DNA of 64,000 nucleotides from Candidatus Dechloromonas phosphoritropha (GCA_016722705.1 JADKGN010000001.1:930001-994000); one strand, 5' to 3'; numbered from the stretch's first letter, positions 54,936 to 64,000 are shown. Numbers and translations: made by a program. Notes: generated by a model not told the origin, from the sequence alone.

Positions 54936-54965
54936 ACGGGCGCCGTCTGGCGCCCGTCCTTTTTT
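54936..54965 (+). terminator. Rho-independent terminator of ettA
   Basis: Stem ACGGGCGCC/GGCGCCCGT with a 4-nt GTCT loop followed by CCTTTTTT, 75 bp after the ettA stop. Strong intrinsic terminator. Confidence 0.92.
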
Positions 54966-55002
54966 CCGCTCTCCGCCATGGCGGAGAGCTGAAACCTGTG
55001 AT

Positions 55003-55281
55003 CTAGTGCTTGAGGTTGGCCGAGAAAACCGCCCTGGTCTTTTCCGGAAACTGAAATTCGTTGAACGCGCGGCTGATTTCAGCTTCGTTGCTGCCTGCCG
55101 AGTGATCCTCGAAACAGATGCCGATGATCTTGCCATTGGCCGCCAGTGTCTGGAAGGCATAGCGCCAGCGCTGGGCCTCGGCCAGGCGTTCCCGCAGTTG
55201 GACTTCGTTGGAGATTGCGATACCGGCTTTTTTCAGCGAATCAAGGAACTGTGCGAAGGATTCGGTGCTCAGACTGCCCAT
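55003..55281 (-). CDS. Small hypothetical protein
   Basis: 92-aa soluble protein, helical (FAQFLDSLKKAGIAISNEVQL, in part; RLAEAQRWRYAFQTL). A good ribosome binding site (GGAGAA) lies before ATG 55281. It stands alone, convergent with ettA and divergent from the methyltransferase gene. I do not recognise the family; no signal peptide or membrane segment is visible. Confidence 0.65.
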   Translation of the reverse strand: MGSLSTESFAQFLDSLKKAGIAISNEVQLRERLAEAQRWRYAFQTLAANGKIIGICFEDHSAGSNEAEISRAFNEFQFPEKTRAVFSANLKH

Positions 55282-55393
55282 TTTATTTCTCCGTTTGAAG
55301 TGTGGTGTTGCATGACCATGAGGCTAATAACGACCCTCCGCGGATTCGGTTGACACGGAAGTGACGGAAGATTGAATGCGATAATTCCCTCCC

Positions 55394-56227
55394 ATGAAAA
55401 GGCAAGATAGCGCCGTCGCGATTCCGGAAATCCGCCCCGGGCAGTCGATCGAACTGCTCCAGGAACTGCATATCCTGACCCGCGACGGCAAACTCAACCA
55501 GGACACCCGACGCAAGCTGAAACAGGTCTATCACCTCGTTCACTTCATCGAGCCGCTGTTGGATGGCGCCGAAACGCTGGTCGACCATGGGGCCGGCAAA
55601 TCCTATCTCGGTTTCATCCTGTACGATCTCTTTAGCAAGGACCGTGCCACATTAGAAATAATCGGCATCGAAAGCCGCCCGGAACTGGTCGAAAAATCCC
55701 GCGAACTGGCCGCCCGGCTTGACTTCCCGCGTATGCGCTTCGTCGCCTGCACCGTCGAGGAGTCGCTGGCATCACCCGAACTGCCGGCACGCGTAGATGT
55801 CGTCACCGCACTACACGCCTGCAATACAGCGACCGACGACGCGATCCGCTTCGCGCTGGCCCGCGATGCGCGCCATGTCGTTCTCGTGCCCTGCTGCCAG
55901 GCTGAGGTCGCCGCCGCGCTGCGCACGAAAAAGAGCGAATCGCTGGCCAGAACACCACTCTCCGAACTGTGGCGACACCCGATCCATACCCGTGAACTGG
56001 GCAGTCATCTGACCAACGTGCTGCGCTGCCTGCTGCTCGAAGCGCATGGCTACGACGTCACGGTCACCGAACTGGTCGGCTGGGAACACTCGCTGAAAAA
56101 TGAACTGATCATCGCCTCAAAATCGGATATAAATGGCGGTCGACCGCGCCAGATTGCCCACGAACGAGCCGAATCCATTCTGCGCGAATTCAATCTTGAA
56201 GACCTGAAGCCGCGCTTTGCCTACTAG
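55394..56227 (+). CDS. Class I SAM-dependent methyltransferase
   Basis: 277-aa protein with a Methyltransf_32-like SAM fold: LVDHGAGKSYLGFILYDLF (about 62-80, motif I), IIGIESRPELVEKSRELA, and ALHACNTATDDAIRFAL with LVPCCQAEV (Cys pair). The PCCQ block resembles RNA-modifying or GSTCD-like methyltransferases. The substrate is unknown. It ends 4 bp before the rlhA start, so the two are probably co-transcribed; a shared RNA-modification role is plausible but unproven. Confidence 0.82.
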   Translation: MKRQDSAVAIPEIRPGQSIELLQELHILTRDGKLNQDTRRKLKQVYHLVHFIEPLLDGAETLVDHGAGKSYLGFILYDLFSKDRATLEIIGIESRPELVEKSRELAARLDFPRMRFVACTVEESLASPELPARVDVVTALHACNTATDDAIRFALARDARHVVLVPCCQAEVAAALRTKKSESLARTPLSELWRHPIHTRELGSHLTNVLRCLLLEAHGYDVTVTELVGWEHSLKNELIIASKSDINGGRPRQIAHERAESILREFNLEDLKPRFAY

Positions 56228-56231
56228 ACCG

Positions 56232-58130
56232 ATGCCACGCCCGAACCATCCGCTCGAACTGCTTGCCCCGGCCAAAAATGCCGATTTCGGCATCGCCGCC
56301 ATCAAACACGGCGCCGACGCCGTCTATATCGGCGGCCCAGCCTTCGGCGCCCGCAATGGGGCCGGCAACACGGTGGCCGACATCGAGCGCCTGAGCACGT
56401 TCGCCCACCGTTATCACGCCAAGGTCTTCGTTGCGCTGAACACCATCCTGCACGATGCCGAACTGGAAGACGCCCGCCGCCTGGCCTGGCAGATTCATGA
56501 CGCCGGCGCCGACGCGCTGATCATCCAGGACATGGGCCTGCTCGAAATGGACCTGCCGCCGATCCAGTTGCACGCCAGCACGCAAACCGATAACCGCAAC
56601 CCGGCCAAGGTCAGGTTTCTCGAAGATGCAGGCTTCTCGCAGATCGTCCTGGCGCGCGAGCTTAACTTAAACGAAATTATCAACATATCCTCGCAAACTG
56701 CTGTTGCATTGGAATATTTCGTTCACGGCGCACTCTGTGTCGCTTTTTCAGGACAGTGCTACATCAGCTATGCCCATACCGGGCGCAGCGCCAACCGTGG
56801 CGAATGCTCGCAGGCCTGCCGCCTGCCCTATACGCTGGTCGACGAAAAAGGCCGGACAATCAGCGAAAACCAGCATCTGTTGTCGATGAAGGACAACAAT
56901 CAGAGCGAAAACATCCTTGAACTGGCGCGCGCCGGGGTCTCTTCGTTCAAAATCGAGGGCCGGCTGAAAGACCTCTCCTACGTCAAAAACATCACCGCAC
57001 ACTATCGGTCGCTAATTGACGACATCCTCGAAAAACACCCAGAATTCGAGCGCGCCTCCTCCGGTCGCAGCACCTTCACCTTCACCCCGCAGCCGGACAA
57101 AACCTACAACCGCGGCTACACTGACTATTTTGCCAATGATCGCCAGGACGACATCGGCGCTTTCGATTCGCCCGCCTTCGTCGGCGAACCAGTCGGCGAA
57201 GTCACCGAGATTGGCAGCGAGCATTTCACGATCAACTCGACCAGTGAATTCCACAACGGCGACGGCGTCTGCTTCTACGACGCGCACGGCGAGGTGGTCG
57301 GCATGCGCATCAACCGGGCGGACGGCACGATGCTGTTCCCGGCTGCAATGCCGGAACAACTAAGCACCGGTACCACGCTCTTCCGCAACCGCGACCAAGC
57401 CTTCGAACGCGCGCTGGAGAAGGAATCGGCAGAACGCCACATTTCCGTGCAGCCGGACTTCGCCGAGTCCGCCGACGGCTTTCGGCTGACCTTGACCGAT
57501 GAAGACGGCGTAAGCGTCGCGGTCAACCTGGAAAATGACGAAAAAACAGGCCGGGAAGTCGCCAAGAACCCCGAGCGGGCGACCGCCACGCTGCGCGAGC
57601 AACTCGGCAAGTTCGGCAATACGATGTTCGTTGCCCAGCCGGTCGAGTTGCAACTGTCTCAGGCGTGGTTCCTGCCGACCGCCGCTATCAACGCCCTGCG
57701 CCGCGCCGCGAGCGAAAAACTCGAGTCCGCGCGCATCGCAGCCCACCCGCGCCCAACGCGTGCCACGCCAGCGGCCGATCCGGCGCCCTACCCGCAGGAC
57801 GAGCTGACCTACCTCGGCAACGTCTTCAACGCCAAGGCCCGGCAATTTTACGAAAAGCACGGCATCAAGCTAATTGACGAAGCCTACGAGGCCGGCAACG
57901 AAAAAGGCATGGTCTCGCTGATGATCACCCGCCACTGCCTGCGCTACAGCTTCAACCTGTGCCCGAAGGAAGTGAAACACCTGAAACCGGACCCGATGAC
58001 GCTGATCAACGGCAAAGAAAAGCTGATCCTCAAATTTGACTGCAAGGCTTGCGAAATGCACGTCGTCGGTAAGATGAAGAAGGGTGTGAAGCTGAGCCTG
58101 GGAATGATCCGGCCGGGGTCCGGCGGCTGA
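56232..58130 (+). CDS. rlhA: 23S rRNA 5-hydroxycytidine C2501 synthase (U32 family)
   Basis: 632-aa U32 peptidase-family protein. ELLAPAKNADFGIAAIKHGADAVYIGG-type N-terminus (in part), VFVALNTILHD, QLHASTQTDNRNPAK and FVHGALCVAFSGQCYIS, with GECSQACRLPY, follow E. coli RlhA (YdcP), which hydroxylates C2501 of 23S rRNA. The four Cys residues in this stretch (about 175-200) probably bind an Fe-S cluster. The C-terminal part (KGMVSLMITRHCLRYSFNLC) is the family's last domain. ATG 56232 is preferred over an in-frame TTG at 56217 that overlaps the methyltransferase. Confidence 0.9.
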   Translation: MPRPNHPLELLAPAKNADFGIAAIKHGADAVYIGGPAFGARNGAGNTVADIERLSTFAHRYHAKVFVALNTILHDAELEDARRLAWQIHDAGADALIIQDMGLLEMDLPPIQLHASTQTDNRNPAKVRFLEDAGFSQIVLARELNLNEIINISSQTAVALEYFVHGALCVAFSGQCYISYAHTGRSANRGECSQACRLPYTLVDEKGRTISENQHLLSMKDNNQSENILELARAGVSSFKIEGRLKDLSYVKNITAHYRSLIDDILEKHPEFERASSGRSTFTFTPQPDKTYNRGYTDYFANDRQDDIGAFDSPAFVGEPVGEVTEIGSEHFTINSTSEFHNGDGVCFYDAHGEVVGMRINRADGTMLFPAAMPEQLSTGTTLFRNRDQAFERALEKESAERHISVQPDFAESADGFRLTLTDEDGVSVAVNLENDEKTGREVAKNPERATATLREQLGKFGNTMFVAQPVELQLSQAWFLPTAAINALRRAASEKLESARIAAHPRPTRATPAADPAPYPQDELTYLGNVFNAKARQFYEKHGIKLIDEAYEAGNEKGMVSLMITRHCLRYSFNLCPKEVKHLKPDPMTLINGKEKLILKFDCKACEMHVVGKMKKGVKLSLGMIRPGSGG

Positions 58131-58172
58131 ATACAATAGCCGAAGTGCCATGCAGCGAATGGCAGCATCTAT

Positions 58173-58191
58173 CGCCGCATATTTTGCGGCG
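58173..58191 (+). terminator. Hairpin after rlhA
   Basis: CGCCGCA and TGCGGCG (7-bp arms, TATTT loop) lie 43 bp after the rlhA stop. There is no real U-run, so it is a weak or factor-assisted terminator candidate. Confidence 0.4.
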
Positions 58192-58201
58192 CATAACTTG
58201 C

Positions 58202-59158
58202 ATGTGTGGAGATTACCAATACATCTGGCAGGCCAACGATTGGCCGACCTAGCGCTTCGACCTGGCGGCTCTGATGGCGGACATGGGTCGCGCCCAGGGC
58301 CTCTTGCTAGGCCGCCTGGCCGATATCGGCATGGCGCTGCGTGATCAGGCCAGCTTGACCGCGCTCACCGAGGACGCGGTCAAGACCAGTGAGATCGAGA
58401 GCGAGCAACTCAATGTCAATCGGTGCGGTCATCCATCGCCAGCCGTCTGGGCGTCGACATCGGTGCCCTGATGGCGGTCAACCGGCACGTCAAGGCCGTG
58501 GTCGATGCCACCGCCAACAGTCACTCGCCGATATCGCTGGAACGCTTGGTTCAGCTGGCATGCCACTCTATTTCCCACCGGATATTCCGGCCTGTCAAAG
58601 CTCAACGTCGGTACCTGGCGCGACGATGCGTCAGGGCTCAGTCATCTGTGGTTCGTCACTTTGCACCCCTTCGATGACGGTAACGGCTGTATCGCCCGAG
58701 CCGTTGGCGATCTGATGCTGGCGCGGGCAAATGGCAGCCCGCAACGCTTTTACAGCCCGTCGGCGCAGATCCAGCGCGAGCGCAAGGACTACCACGACAT
58801 CCTGGAGCGGACGCAGAAGGGTTCGATGGATATCACGGCGTGTTTGGCCTGGTTTCTGGACAACCTGCACCGTGCCATCGATCAAGCTCATCACACGCTG
58901 GATGCCCTACTGGTCAAAACGCGTTTCTGGCAGCGTTGGTCGAGCACGCCATTGAATGAGCGCCAAGCGACGTTGCTCAACAGGGTACTGGATGGCTTCT
59001 AAGGCAAGCTCACCAGCAGCAAGTGGGCTGCCCTCGCCAAGTGTTCACCAGACACCGCGCTACGTGATATCAACGAGTTGCTGGCGCGCGGCGTGCTGCG
59101 GAAAGCCGATGCGGGTGGGCGCAGTACCAACTATGAACTGAGCGATCTGCCTGAGTAA
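58202..59158 (+). pseudogene. Fic family protein, degenerate
   Basis: Class II Fic protein (DUF4172 plus Fic core) recognisable across three frames. YIWQANDWPT is followed by an amber codon at 58250; the inhibitory-helix motif TSEIESEQLNV follows. A frameshift leads to SIASRLGVDIGALMAVNRHV and another to FSWHATLFPTGYSGLSKLNVGTWRDD. An internal deletion of roughly 60-70 residues removes the region before the active site. The catalytic HPFxxGNGR motif reads HPFDDGNGC, so Arg is lost. A TAA at 59000 interrupts DGF-GKLTSSKW before the C-terminal winged helix (ALRDINELLARGVLRKADAGG). Clearly inactive. Confidence 0.92.
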
Positions 59159-59439
59159 CTTCATCACATCGGTGATTGCGGGCATTCGCCATCTGATTGT
59201 CATGGGCCGCAACCTACCAACACCAGTCGTTCAGTCAAAAATCTCACTGAATGTCAGCTTCCAACGCCAGGGAACTCACACATTCGACTCGTTGCTGTCA
59301 TTCACCGTCTCAGTGGTTCAACGTAAGGTTTCGAAGTTCAGCAGCCATTCCAATCGACTGACGACTGACAAGGCCTCGGCCAAAGAGGTCTGTCGGACGC
59401 GGGGCGAACTCAACTTTGCGGACCGCCATTAGCACCTGC

Positions 59440-59553
59440 GTGAGCTGGTCACCCTCGGGTGTGGTCCAGCTATCCGTTTACGCCATCATCGACGCGCACA
59501 TGCTGCCGGCTAAAACGCTGCGCTTCATCGATTTCCTGCGCGACCGATTGGGC
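59440..59553 (+). pseudogene. LysR-family regulator C-terminal remnant
   Basis: The frame reads SWSPSGVVQLSVYAI then HMLPAKTLRFIDFLRDRLG, the last strand and helix of LysR-type effector domains (LPAKxRxFIDFL). No upstream LysR sequence is recognisable; 59159-59439 shows open frames on the + strand but nothing I can identify. It lies convergent with the ybhR end. Confidence 0.55.
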
Positions 59554-59561
59554 AACCTTAT

Positions 59562-60671
59562 TCAGTGCATGCGATGGCGGAACAGCCAGCCGGCGAGGGT
59601 GAGGGTGGCGGCACCAATCACAGCCATGGGCCAAAACTGGTCAAGTAGCAGGCCGAAGCCGGCGCCCTCGAGGAACACTTTGCGCAGAATGACGAGAAAA
59701 TAGCGCAGCGGATCGATCAGAGTGATCATCTGTACTGCCTGCGGCATGTTGGCGATTGGCGTGGCGAAGCCGGACAGGAGCACCGCCGGCACCATGAACA
59801 GGAAAGCGCCGAGCAGGCCCTGCTGCTGTGTCGCCGCTAGCGCCGAGATGAGCAGGCCGGCACCGACGCTCGAGAGCAGAAATAGTGTCAGTCCGAAATA
59901 GAAGGCCGACAGACTGCCGACGAAGGGCACCTTGAACCATAGTGTCGCCACAAGAAGAATCGCGGTAGCCTGGACGATACCAATGGCCACGCCGGGCACC
60001 ATCTTGCCGATCAGGATTTCACTCGGCCGCAACGGCGTCACCAGCAACTGGTCGAAGGTACCCTGCTCGCGCTCGCGCGCAACTGTTAGTGCCGTCACCA
60101 GCATGGTCACCACCAACGTCAGCATGCCAATGATGCCCGGGATGAAGAACCAGCGGCTATCGAGATTGGGATTGAACCAGGCGCGTGTCACCAGCCGCGC
60201 CGGTGGTCCCTGCTGGCCGTGGGCGGCTATCCAGTCGTCGTTGAAACGATTGACGATGCTGCGCACGTAGTTAAGCGCGATCATCGCAGCGTTGGAGTTG
60301 CGCCCATCGATGATCACTTGCAGTTGCGCCGGCCGCCCGGCCGCGAGGTCCGCAGAAAATTTCGGCCCGATGTGAATCATCACTAATACCTCGCGCGCAT
60401 CGACCAGCGGGGCGATCTCCGCCTCGGCATGCAGTTCCGCCACTTGGTGGAAGCTCGTCGCACCCCTGAAACCTGCGAGCAAGTCGCGCGCCGCGGCGCC
60501 GCGGTCTTCGTTGTAGACGGCGTAGGGCACCTGCTTGAGATCGAAGCTGGCGGCGTAGCCGAATACCAGCAGTTGGATCAGGGGCGGCACGATCAGCACG
60601 GCGCGGCTCTTCGGGTCCTTGAGCAGAGCCAGGAACTCCTTGTAAATGAGGGCTAAAATGCGCTGCCACAT
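59562..60671 (-). CDS. ybhR: ABC-2 type permease YbhR
   Basis: 369-aa ABC-2 permease. An N-terminal membrane segment (AVLIVPPLIQLLVFGYAASFDL, in part) is followed by a large periplasmic domain (about 45-175), then five C-terminal segments (FFIPGIIGMLTLVVTMLVTAL..., VAREREQGTFDQLLVTPL between them). Length and gene order match E. coli YbhR (368 aa). It is the last gene of the exporter operon, overlapping ybhS by one base. Confidence 0.92.
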   Translation of the reverse strand: MWQRILALIYKEFLALLKDPKSRAVLIVPPLIQLLVFGYAASFDLKQVPYAVYNEDRGAAARDLLAGFRGATSFHQVAELHAEAEIAPLVDAREVLVMIHIGPKFSADLAAGRPAQLQVIIDGRNSNAAMIALNYVRSIVNRFNDDWIAAHGQQGPPARLVTRAWFNPNLDSRWFFIPGIIGMLTLVVTMLVTALTVAREREQGTFDQLLVTPLRPSEILIGKMVPGVAIGIVQATAILLVATLWFKVPFVGSLSAFYFGLTLFLLSSVGAGLLISALAATQQQGLLGAFLFMVPAVLLSGFATPIANMPQAVQMITLIDPLRYFLVILRKVFLEGAGFGLLLDQFWPMAVIGAATLTLAGWLFRHRMH

Positions 60672-61804
60672 CAGTCAAGCCGCTTTCTCGACTTGCGCCA
60701 GGTAATGCCAAGGAAGATCGCCGCCATGATGGCGAGCGCCAGCGCATTGGGCAAAATCACCGACCAGACGTTGCCGGCCAGGAATAGTGTCTGCACGATG
60801 GCGACGAAATAGCGAGCGACGACGATATGGGTAATCGCCTGCACGACCGGCGGCATACTGCCAATGTCGAAGAGGAAACCGGAGAGCAGGAAGGCCGGGA
60901 GGAAGGTGGTGATGATGGCGATCTGGCCAGCGACGAACTGGCTGCGTGCCAGCGTCGAGATCGTCAGGCCCATGCCCAGCGCCGCCAGCAGGAATAGGCT
61001 CGAGCAGGCCCAGAGGAGCCAGAACGACCCGCGCAGCGGCACCTCGAACAACCAGACTGCCATTGCCACCGAGAGCAGCATGGCGCCAGTACCGAGGACG
61101 AAGTAAGCGACCAGCTTGCCGAGCAGCACCTCGGTCATCGACGCTGGCGTTACCATCAGCGCCTCCATGGTGCCGCGCTCCCATTCGCGGGCCATCACCA
61201 GCGCAGTGAGTAACGCGCCGATCAGGGTCATGATGATCGCCACCAGTCCGGGGACCAAGTAGTTGCGGCTGCGCAGCTCGCTGTTGAACCAGATACGCGG
61301 CTTCAGGTCGACCGGCACCTTCAGTTCCTGCCCCTGGCCGGCTGCGTAAGCCGCCAACCAGCTGCTCCAGGCGCCTTCAACATAGCCTTCGACCAGGCGC
61401 GCCGTGTTGGCATCAGTGCCATCGACGATGACCTGGATTGATGCGGCGTCCGGCTGGCGCAGATGGCGCGAAAAAGTTCCGCGCAGTCGGATGATGCCCC
61501 TCACCGCGCCTTCGCGCAGTGCCAGCTCCGCTTCCGGCATCGAACTCATTTCGCGCGGGGCGAAGTAATGTGACCCTTGCAACGCGGCCATGAATTCGGC
61601 ACTGTCCTGCGAAGGTGCCTCGGCCACCAGCGCGATCGGCACGTTGTCTGCATCGAGCGAGACACCGTAACCAAACAGAATGAGCAGGAAAATCGGCATC
61701 AGGAAGGCGATGGCAATGCTGCTGGGATCGCGCACGATCTGCAGAAATTCTTTGCGAACGAGTCCGCGCAGGCGCATTGCCGAGCCCCCGCGTTTCCCGT
61801 TCAT
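60671..61804 (-). CDS. ybhS: ABC-2 type permease YbhS
   Basis: 377-aa ABC-2 permease, the same length as E. coli YbhS. RGLVRKEFLQIVRDPSSIAI precedes the first membrane segment; a periplasmic domain and five C-terminal segments follow, with the cytoplasmic loop AREWERGTMEALMVTPASMTE (in part) typical of the family. ATG 61804 overlaps the ybhF stop (ATGA). It forms the channel with YbhR. Confidence 0.93.
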   Translation of the reverse strand: MNGKRGGSAMRLRGLVRKEFLQIVRDPSSIAIAFLMPIFLLILFGYGVSLDADNVPIALVAEAPSQDSAEFMAALQGSHYFAPREMSSMPEAELALREGAVRGIIRLRGTFSRHLRQPDAASIQVIVDGTDANTARLVEGYVEGAWSSWLAAYAAGQGQELKVPVDLKPRIWFNSELRSRNYLVPGLVAIIMTLIGALLTALVMAREWERGTMEALMVTPASMTEVLLGKLVAYFVLGTGAMLLSVAMAVWLFEVPLRGSFWLLWACSSLFLLAALGMGLTISTLARSQFVAGQIAIITTFLPAFLLSGFLFDIGSMPPVVQAITHIVVARYFVAIVQTLFLAGNVWSVILPNALALAIMAAIFLGITWRKSRKRLD

Positions 61805-63552
61805 GCCGCCTCCGCCACTGCTGGGTTCGAGTTCTCGACCAGCCGGATGAACGCATCCTCCATGCTTGGGTCGGGACGGTCGGCGCTACTGGCCAGGGCC
61901 TTGATCGCCGCCGGTTCGTCGATGGCCAGGATGCGGCCGGCGGCCATAATCGCCAGACGGTCGCAGTATTCGGCCTCTTCCATGAAATGCGTGGTCACCA
62001 GCACCGTCACCCCCTGTTTAGCAAGCGCGTTGATACGCTGCCAGAACTCACGCCGCGCCAGCGGATCGACGCCCGAGGTCGGCTCGTCGAGGAAGAGTAT
62101 CTCCGGCTGGTGCATCAGCGCGCAGGCCATGGCCAGGCGCTGCTTGTAGCCAAGTGGCAGGTCGGCGCTCAACTGGTCGGCAGACGCGGCCAGCTCGAAT
62201 TCACTCAGCGCCCAGTCGAGACGCCGCTGGCGCGCTGCGCCCGTAAGGCCGTAGGCGCTGGCGAAGAATTCGAGGTTCTGGCCCACGCTCAAATTGCCGT
62301 AAAGCGAGAATTTCTGCGACATATAGCCGATGCGTGCACGTGCCGCTGAAGCGGCGTGGCGCAGGTCGAGGCCGAGTACTTCAAGGTGGCCGGCGCTGGC
62401 TGGCAGCAAGCCGCAGAGCATGCGGAACGTCGTGGTCTTGCCGGCGCCGTTTGCACCCAGGAGACCGAAGATCTCGCCACGGCGGATCTCGAAGTCAACG
62501 CCATCAACTGCCCAAAAGTCGCCGAAGCGGCGGCGTAGGCCGGCGACGCGAATGACCGTCTCATCGGCGGCGGCGTCTGCCACCCGCAGTGCGCCATTCA
62601 TCACCGCGACATGCGCCGAACCTCCCCGGCGTTCGCGTAGCAGGTCGACAAAGCCGTCCTCGAAGCGTGGCGGCGTTTCACGCACGACAATGTCGGCTAG
62701 GCGGGTAAGTGAGCTGGGTAGGCGCGGCTCGGCGGTCACCAGCCGCACATGCTCGCCCTGCACCAGCACGTCGACGATGCCCTGCTGGCCATCGAGTTCG
62801 CCTTGCAAGTCACGGGGCCGTACGCCCGGCCGCGACACCGCCCAGGTACGGCCGGCCATACGCGCACTGGTCGCGGAGGGCGGACCTTGATCGAGTATCC
62901 GGCCGTCATGGAGCAGGATCACCTCGGCGCAGCGCTCGGCCTCGTCAAGATAGGCGGTCGATAACAGCACACTCATGCCTTCGCTCTTCACCAGCCGGTC
63001 GACAATCGTCCACAGCTCGCGGCGTGATACTGGATCGACGCCAACGGTTGGCTCGTCGAGCAGCAGCAGGCGTGGCGCTCGTACTAATGTGCAGGCGAGG
63101 CCAAGCTTCTGTTTCATGCCGCCAGACAGGCGCCCGGCCAAGCGTTTGGTGAACGGCGCCAGGCCGGTCATGCGCATCAGTTCGGCATAGCGCTCGGCGC
63201 GGGCTTGTCGCGGTACGCCTTGCAGGTCGGCGTAGAGATCCATGTTCTCCAGTACCGTCAGGTCCTCGTAGAGGCCGAAGCGCTGTGGCATGTAGCCGAG
63301 CGCGGCCTGCACCCGGAGAGCATCGCGCGTGGCGTCGAGGTCGAACACGGTAATTCTGCCGGCATCGGGCACGAGCAGGCCGGCGACCATGCGCATGAAC
63401 GTCGTCTTGCCTGCGCCATCGGGGCCGATGAGGCCGGTCACTACCCCGGACCGAACGCGCAGGCTGACGCTGTCGAGCGCGGTGACCTGCCGGCCACCAG
63501 TCTGGAAAGACTTACGCAATCCCTCGGCGATAAGAATGGCGTCGGTGGCCAT
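61801..63552 (-). CDS. ybhF: Tandem ABC ATPase YbhF
   Basis: 583-aa protein with two fused ABC ATPase domains. First domain: Walker A GPDGAGKTT (about 43-51), signature LSGGMKQK, Walker B LLLLDEPTVGVD. Second: Walker A GANGAGKTT (about 365-373), a degenerate signature LPLGYKQR, Walker B ILFLDEPTSGVD. The layout and length match E. coli YbhF (578 aa), part of an exporter linked to drug and cation efflux. The start ATG 63552 overlaps the ybhG stop by one base; an in-frame ATG at 63570 exists inside ybhG. Confidence 0.95.
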   Translation of the reverse strand: MATDAILIAEGLRKSFQTGGRQVTALDSVSLRVRSGVVTGLIGPDGAGKTTFMRMVAGLLVPDAGRITVFDLDATRDALRVQAALGYMPQRFGLYEDLTVLENMDLYADLQGVPRQARAERYAELMRMTGLAPFTKRLAGRLSGGMKQKLGLACTLVRAPRLLLLDEPTVGVDPVSRRELWTIVDRLVKSEGMSVLLSTAYLDEAERCAEVILLHDGRILDQGPPSATSARMAGRTWAVSRPGVRPRDLQGELDGQQGIVDVLVQGEHVRLVTAEPRLPSSLTRLADIVVRETPPRFEDGFVDLLRERRGGSAHVAVMNGALRVADAAADETVIRVAGLRRRFGDFWAVDGVDFEIRRGEIFGLLGANGAGKTTTFRMLCGLLPASAGHLEVLGLDLRHAASAARARIGYMSQKFSLYGNLSVGQNLEFFASAYGLTGAARQRRLDWALSEFELAASADQLSADLPLGYKQRLAMACALMHQPEILFLDEPTSGVDPLARREFWQRINALAKQGVTVLVTTHFMEEAEYCDRLAIMAAGRILAIDEPAAIKALASSADRPDPSMEDAFIRLVENSNPAVAEAA

Positions 63553-64000
63553 CACTTGACGTCGCTGCAAGGCGAGGTTGTCGATGCCATCTGATCATAG
63601 GCGATGGTCACCGTGACCGGCATTCCCTGGCGCAGCACCTCCTGGCCGTCACAGGCGAACACCCGTGCCTGGTAGACGAGACTGGTCCGTAGCTCGGCGG
63701 TCTCCACCGTCTTGGGCGTGAACTCCGCTGTCGGCGAAACGTAGCCAACCCAGCCGGCAACCTTGCGATCCGGATGGCTGTCGGTGGTGATGATTGCCCG
63801 CGCTCCTGGTGCGATCCGGCCAAGCGCCTGCTCCGGCAGGTAGACGCGTGCCCACACTGGATCAATCAGCGCCAGCGTGAGCACTGTTTTCTGCGGCGAC
63901 GCCATGTCGCCCGGTTCCAGCACACGGTTCTCGATGATGCCCGTATCCGGCGCATAGAGTTCGCCTTCCAAGATGTCATGGCTGAGGACGGCCACGGCGG
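63552..64000 (-). CDS. ybhG: HlyD-family periplasmic adaptor YbhG (partial)
   Basis: C-terminal ~149 residues of a membrane-fusion (HlyD) protein; the 5' end lies beyond the window. ELYAPDTGIIENRVLEPGDMAS is the lipoyl/barrel-sandwich second half (in part), followed by the beta-barrel (VWARVYLPEQALGRIAPG, ARAIITTDSHPDRKVAGWVG). It ends in VTIAYDQMA-containing sequence. It connects the YbhFSR ABC transporter to an outer-membrane channel, as in E. coli YbhG. The gene sequence is intact as far as it goes. Confidence 0.9.
   Translation of the reverse strand, partial: AVAVLSHDILEGELYAPDTGIIENRVLEPGDMASPQKTVLTLALIDPVWARVYLPEQALGRIAPGARAIITTDSHPDRKVAGWVGYVSPTAEFTPKTVETAELRTSLVYQARVFACDGQEVLRQGMPVTVTIAYDQMASTTSPCSDVK

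Overview
Organism and overall character. The window (about 60% GC by eye) reads as the chromosome of a betaproteobacterium, most likely of the Rhodocyclales (Dechloromonas/Azonexus/Zoogloea/Accumulibacter-like). The basis is a complete-looking run of exosortase A (XrtA/PEP-CTERM) exopolysaccharide genes, together with Qse/Glr-type signalling genes, EttA, RlhA and a YbhGFSR-type exporter. The genus is an inference from gene content.
Region 1 (1-21280, + strand) is most of an XrtA-type exopolysaccharide locus. It encodes an export lipoprotein, a chain-length regulator, a tyrosine autokinase, an outer-membrane beta-barrel, an ATPase, WecB, a polysaccharide deacetylase, a FemAB-like acyltransferase, exosortase A fused to an EpsI domain, four GT4 glycosyltransferases, an asparagine-synthase-like amidotransferase, a PaaK-like adenylating enzyme, an O-antigen-ligase-like protein and a second deacetylase. 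Most junctions are 4-bp overlaps or short gaps, so it looks like one operon. It begins before the window.
Region 2 (21400-24025) is an IS graveyard. A chimeric IS4/IS3 fragment is split by an intact-length 1351-bp IS3-family element with a 3-bp TTG target duplication, followed by a transposase HTH remnant among three copies of a 17-bp repeat.
Region 3 (24028-43435, - strand) is a separate surface-polysaccharide cassette: glucose-1-phosphate cytidylyltransferase, SDR epimerases, three NovU/TylCIII-like methyltransferases in a row, PIG-L deacetylase, a decayed DltD/SGNH-like gene, glycosyltransferases, FkbM methyltransferase, a lectin-like protein, a secreted FG-GAP propeller protein and a Wzx-type flippase.
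Region 4 (43440-47722) is a second wreck. It has inverted partial copies of the same two IS3 elements seen in region 2, a truncated IS66 element, a 158-bp MITE with CTAG duplication inside a trans-sulfuration-enzyme remnant, tRNA-Arg(ACG), and a complete ISAs1-family element with a 10-bp target duplication.
Region 5 (47735-55281) has a stand-alone lipoyl-domain protein, a QseE-QseG-QseF (GlrK/GlrR) operon, a divergent bactofilin, a CigR-like periplasmic protein, EttA and a small protein. The bactofilin has a near-perfect sigma-54 promoter and two TGTC-N10-GACA sites in the shared intergenic region. These match the activator-site pattern known for GlrR/QseF, so the sigma-54 activator next door probably controls it. 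This is the most interesting signal I found.
Region 6 (55394-64000) has a SAM methyltransferase, RlhA, a decayed Fic gene, a LysR remnant and a YbhG-F-S-R exporter operon that runs off the end of the window.
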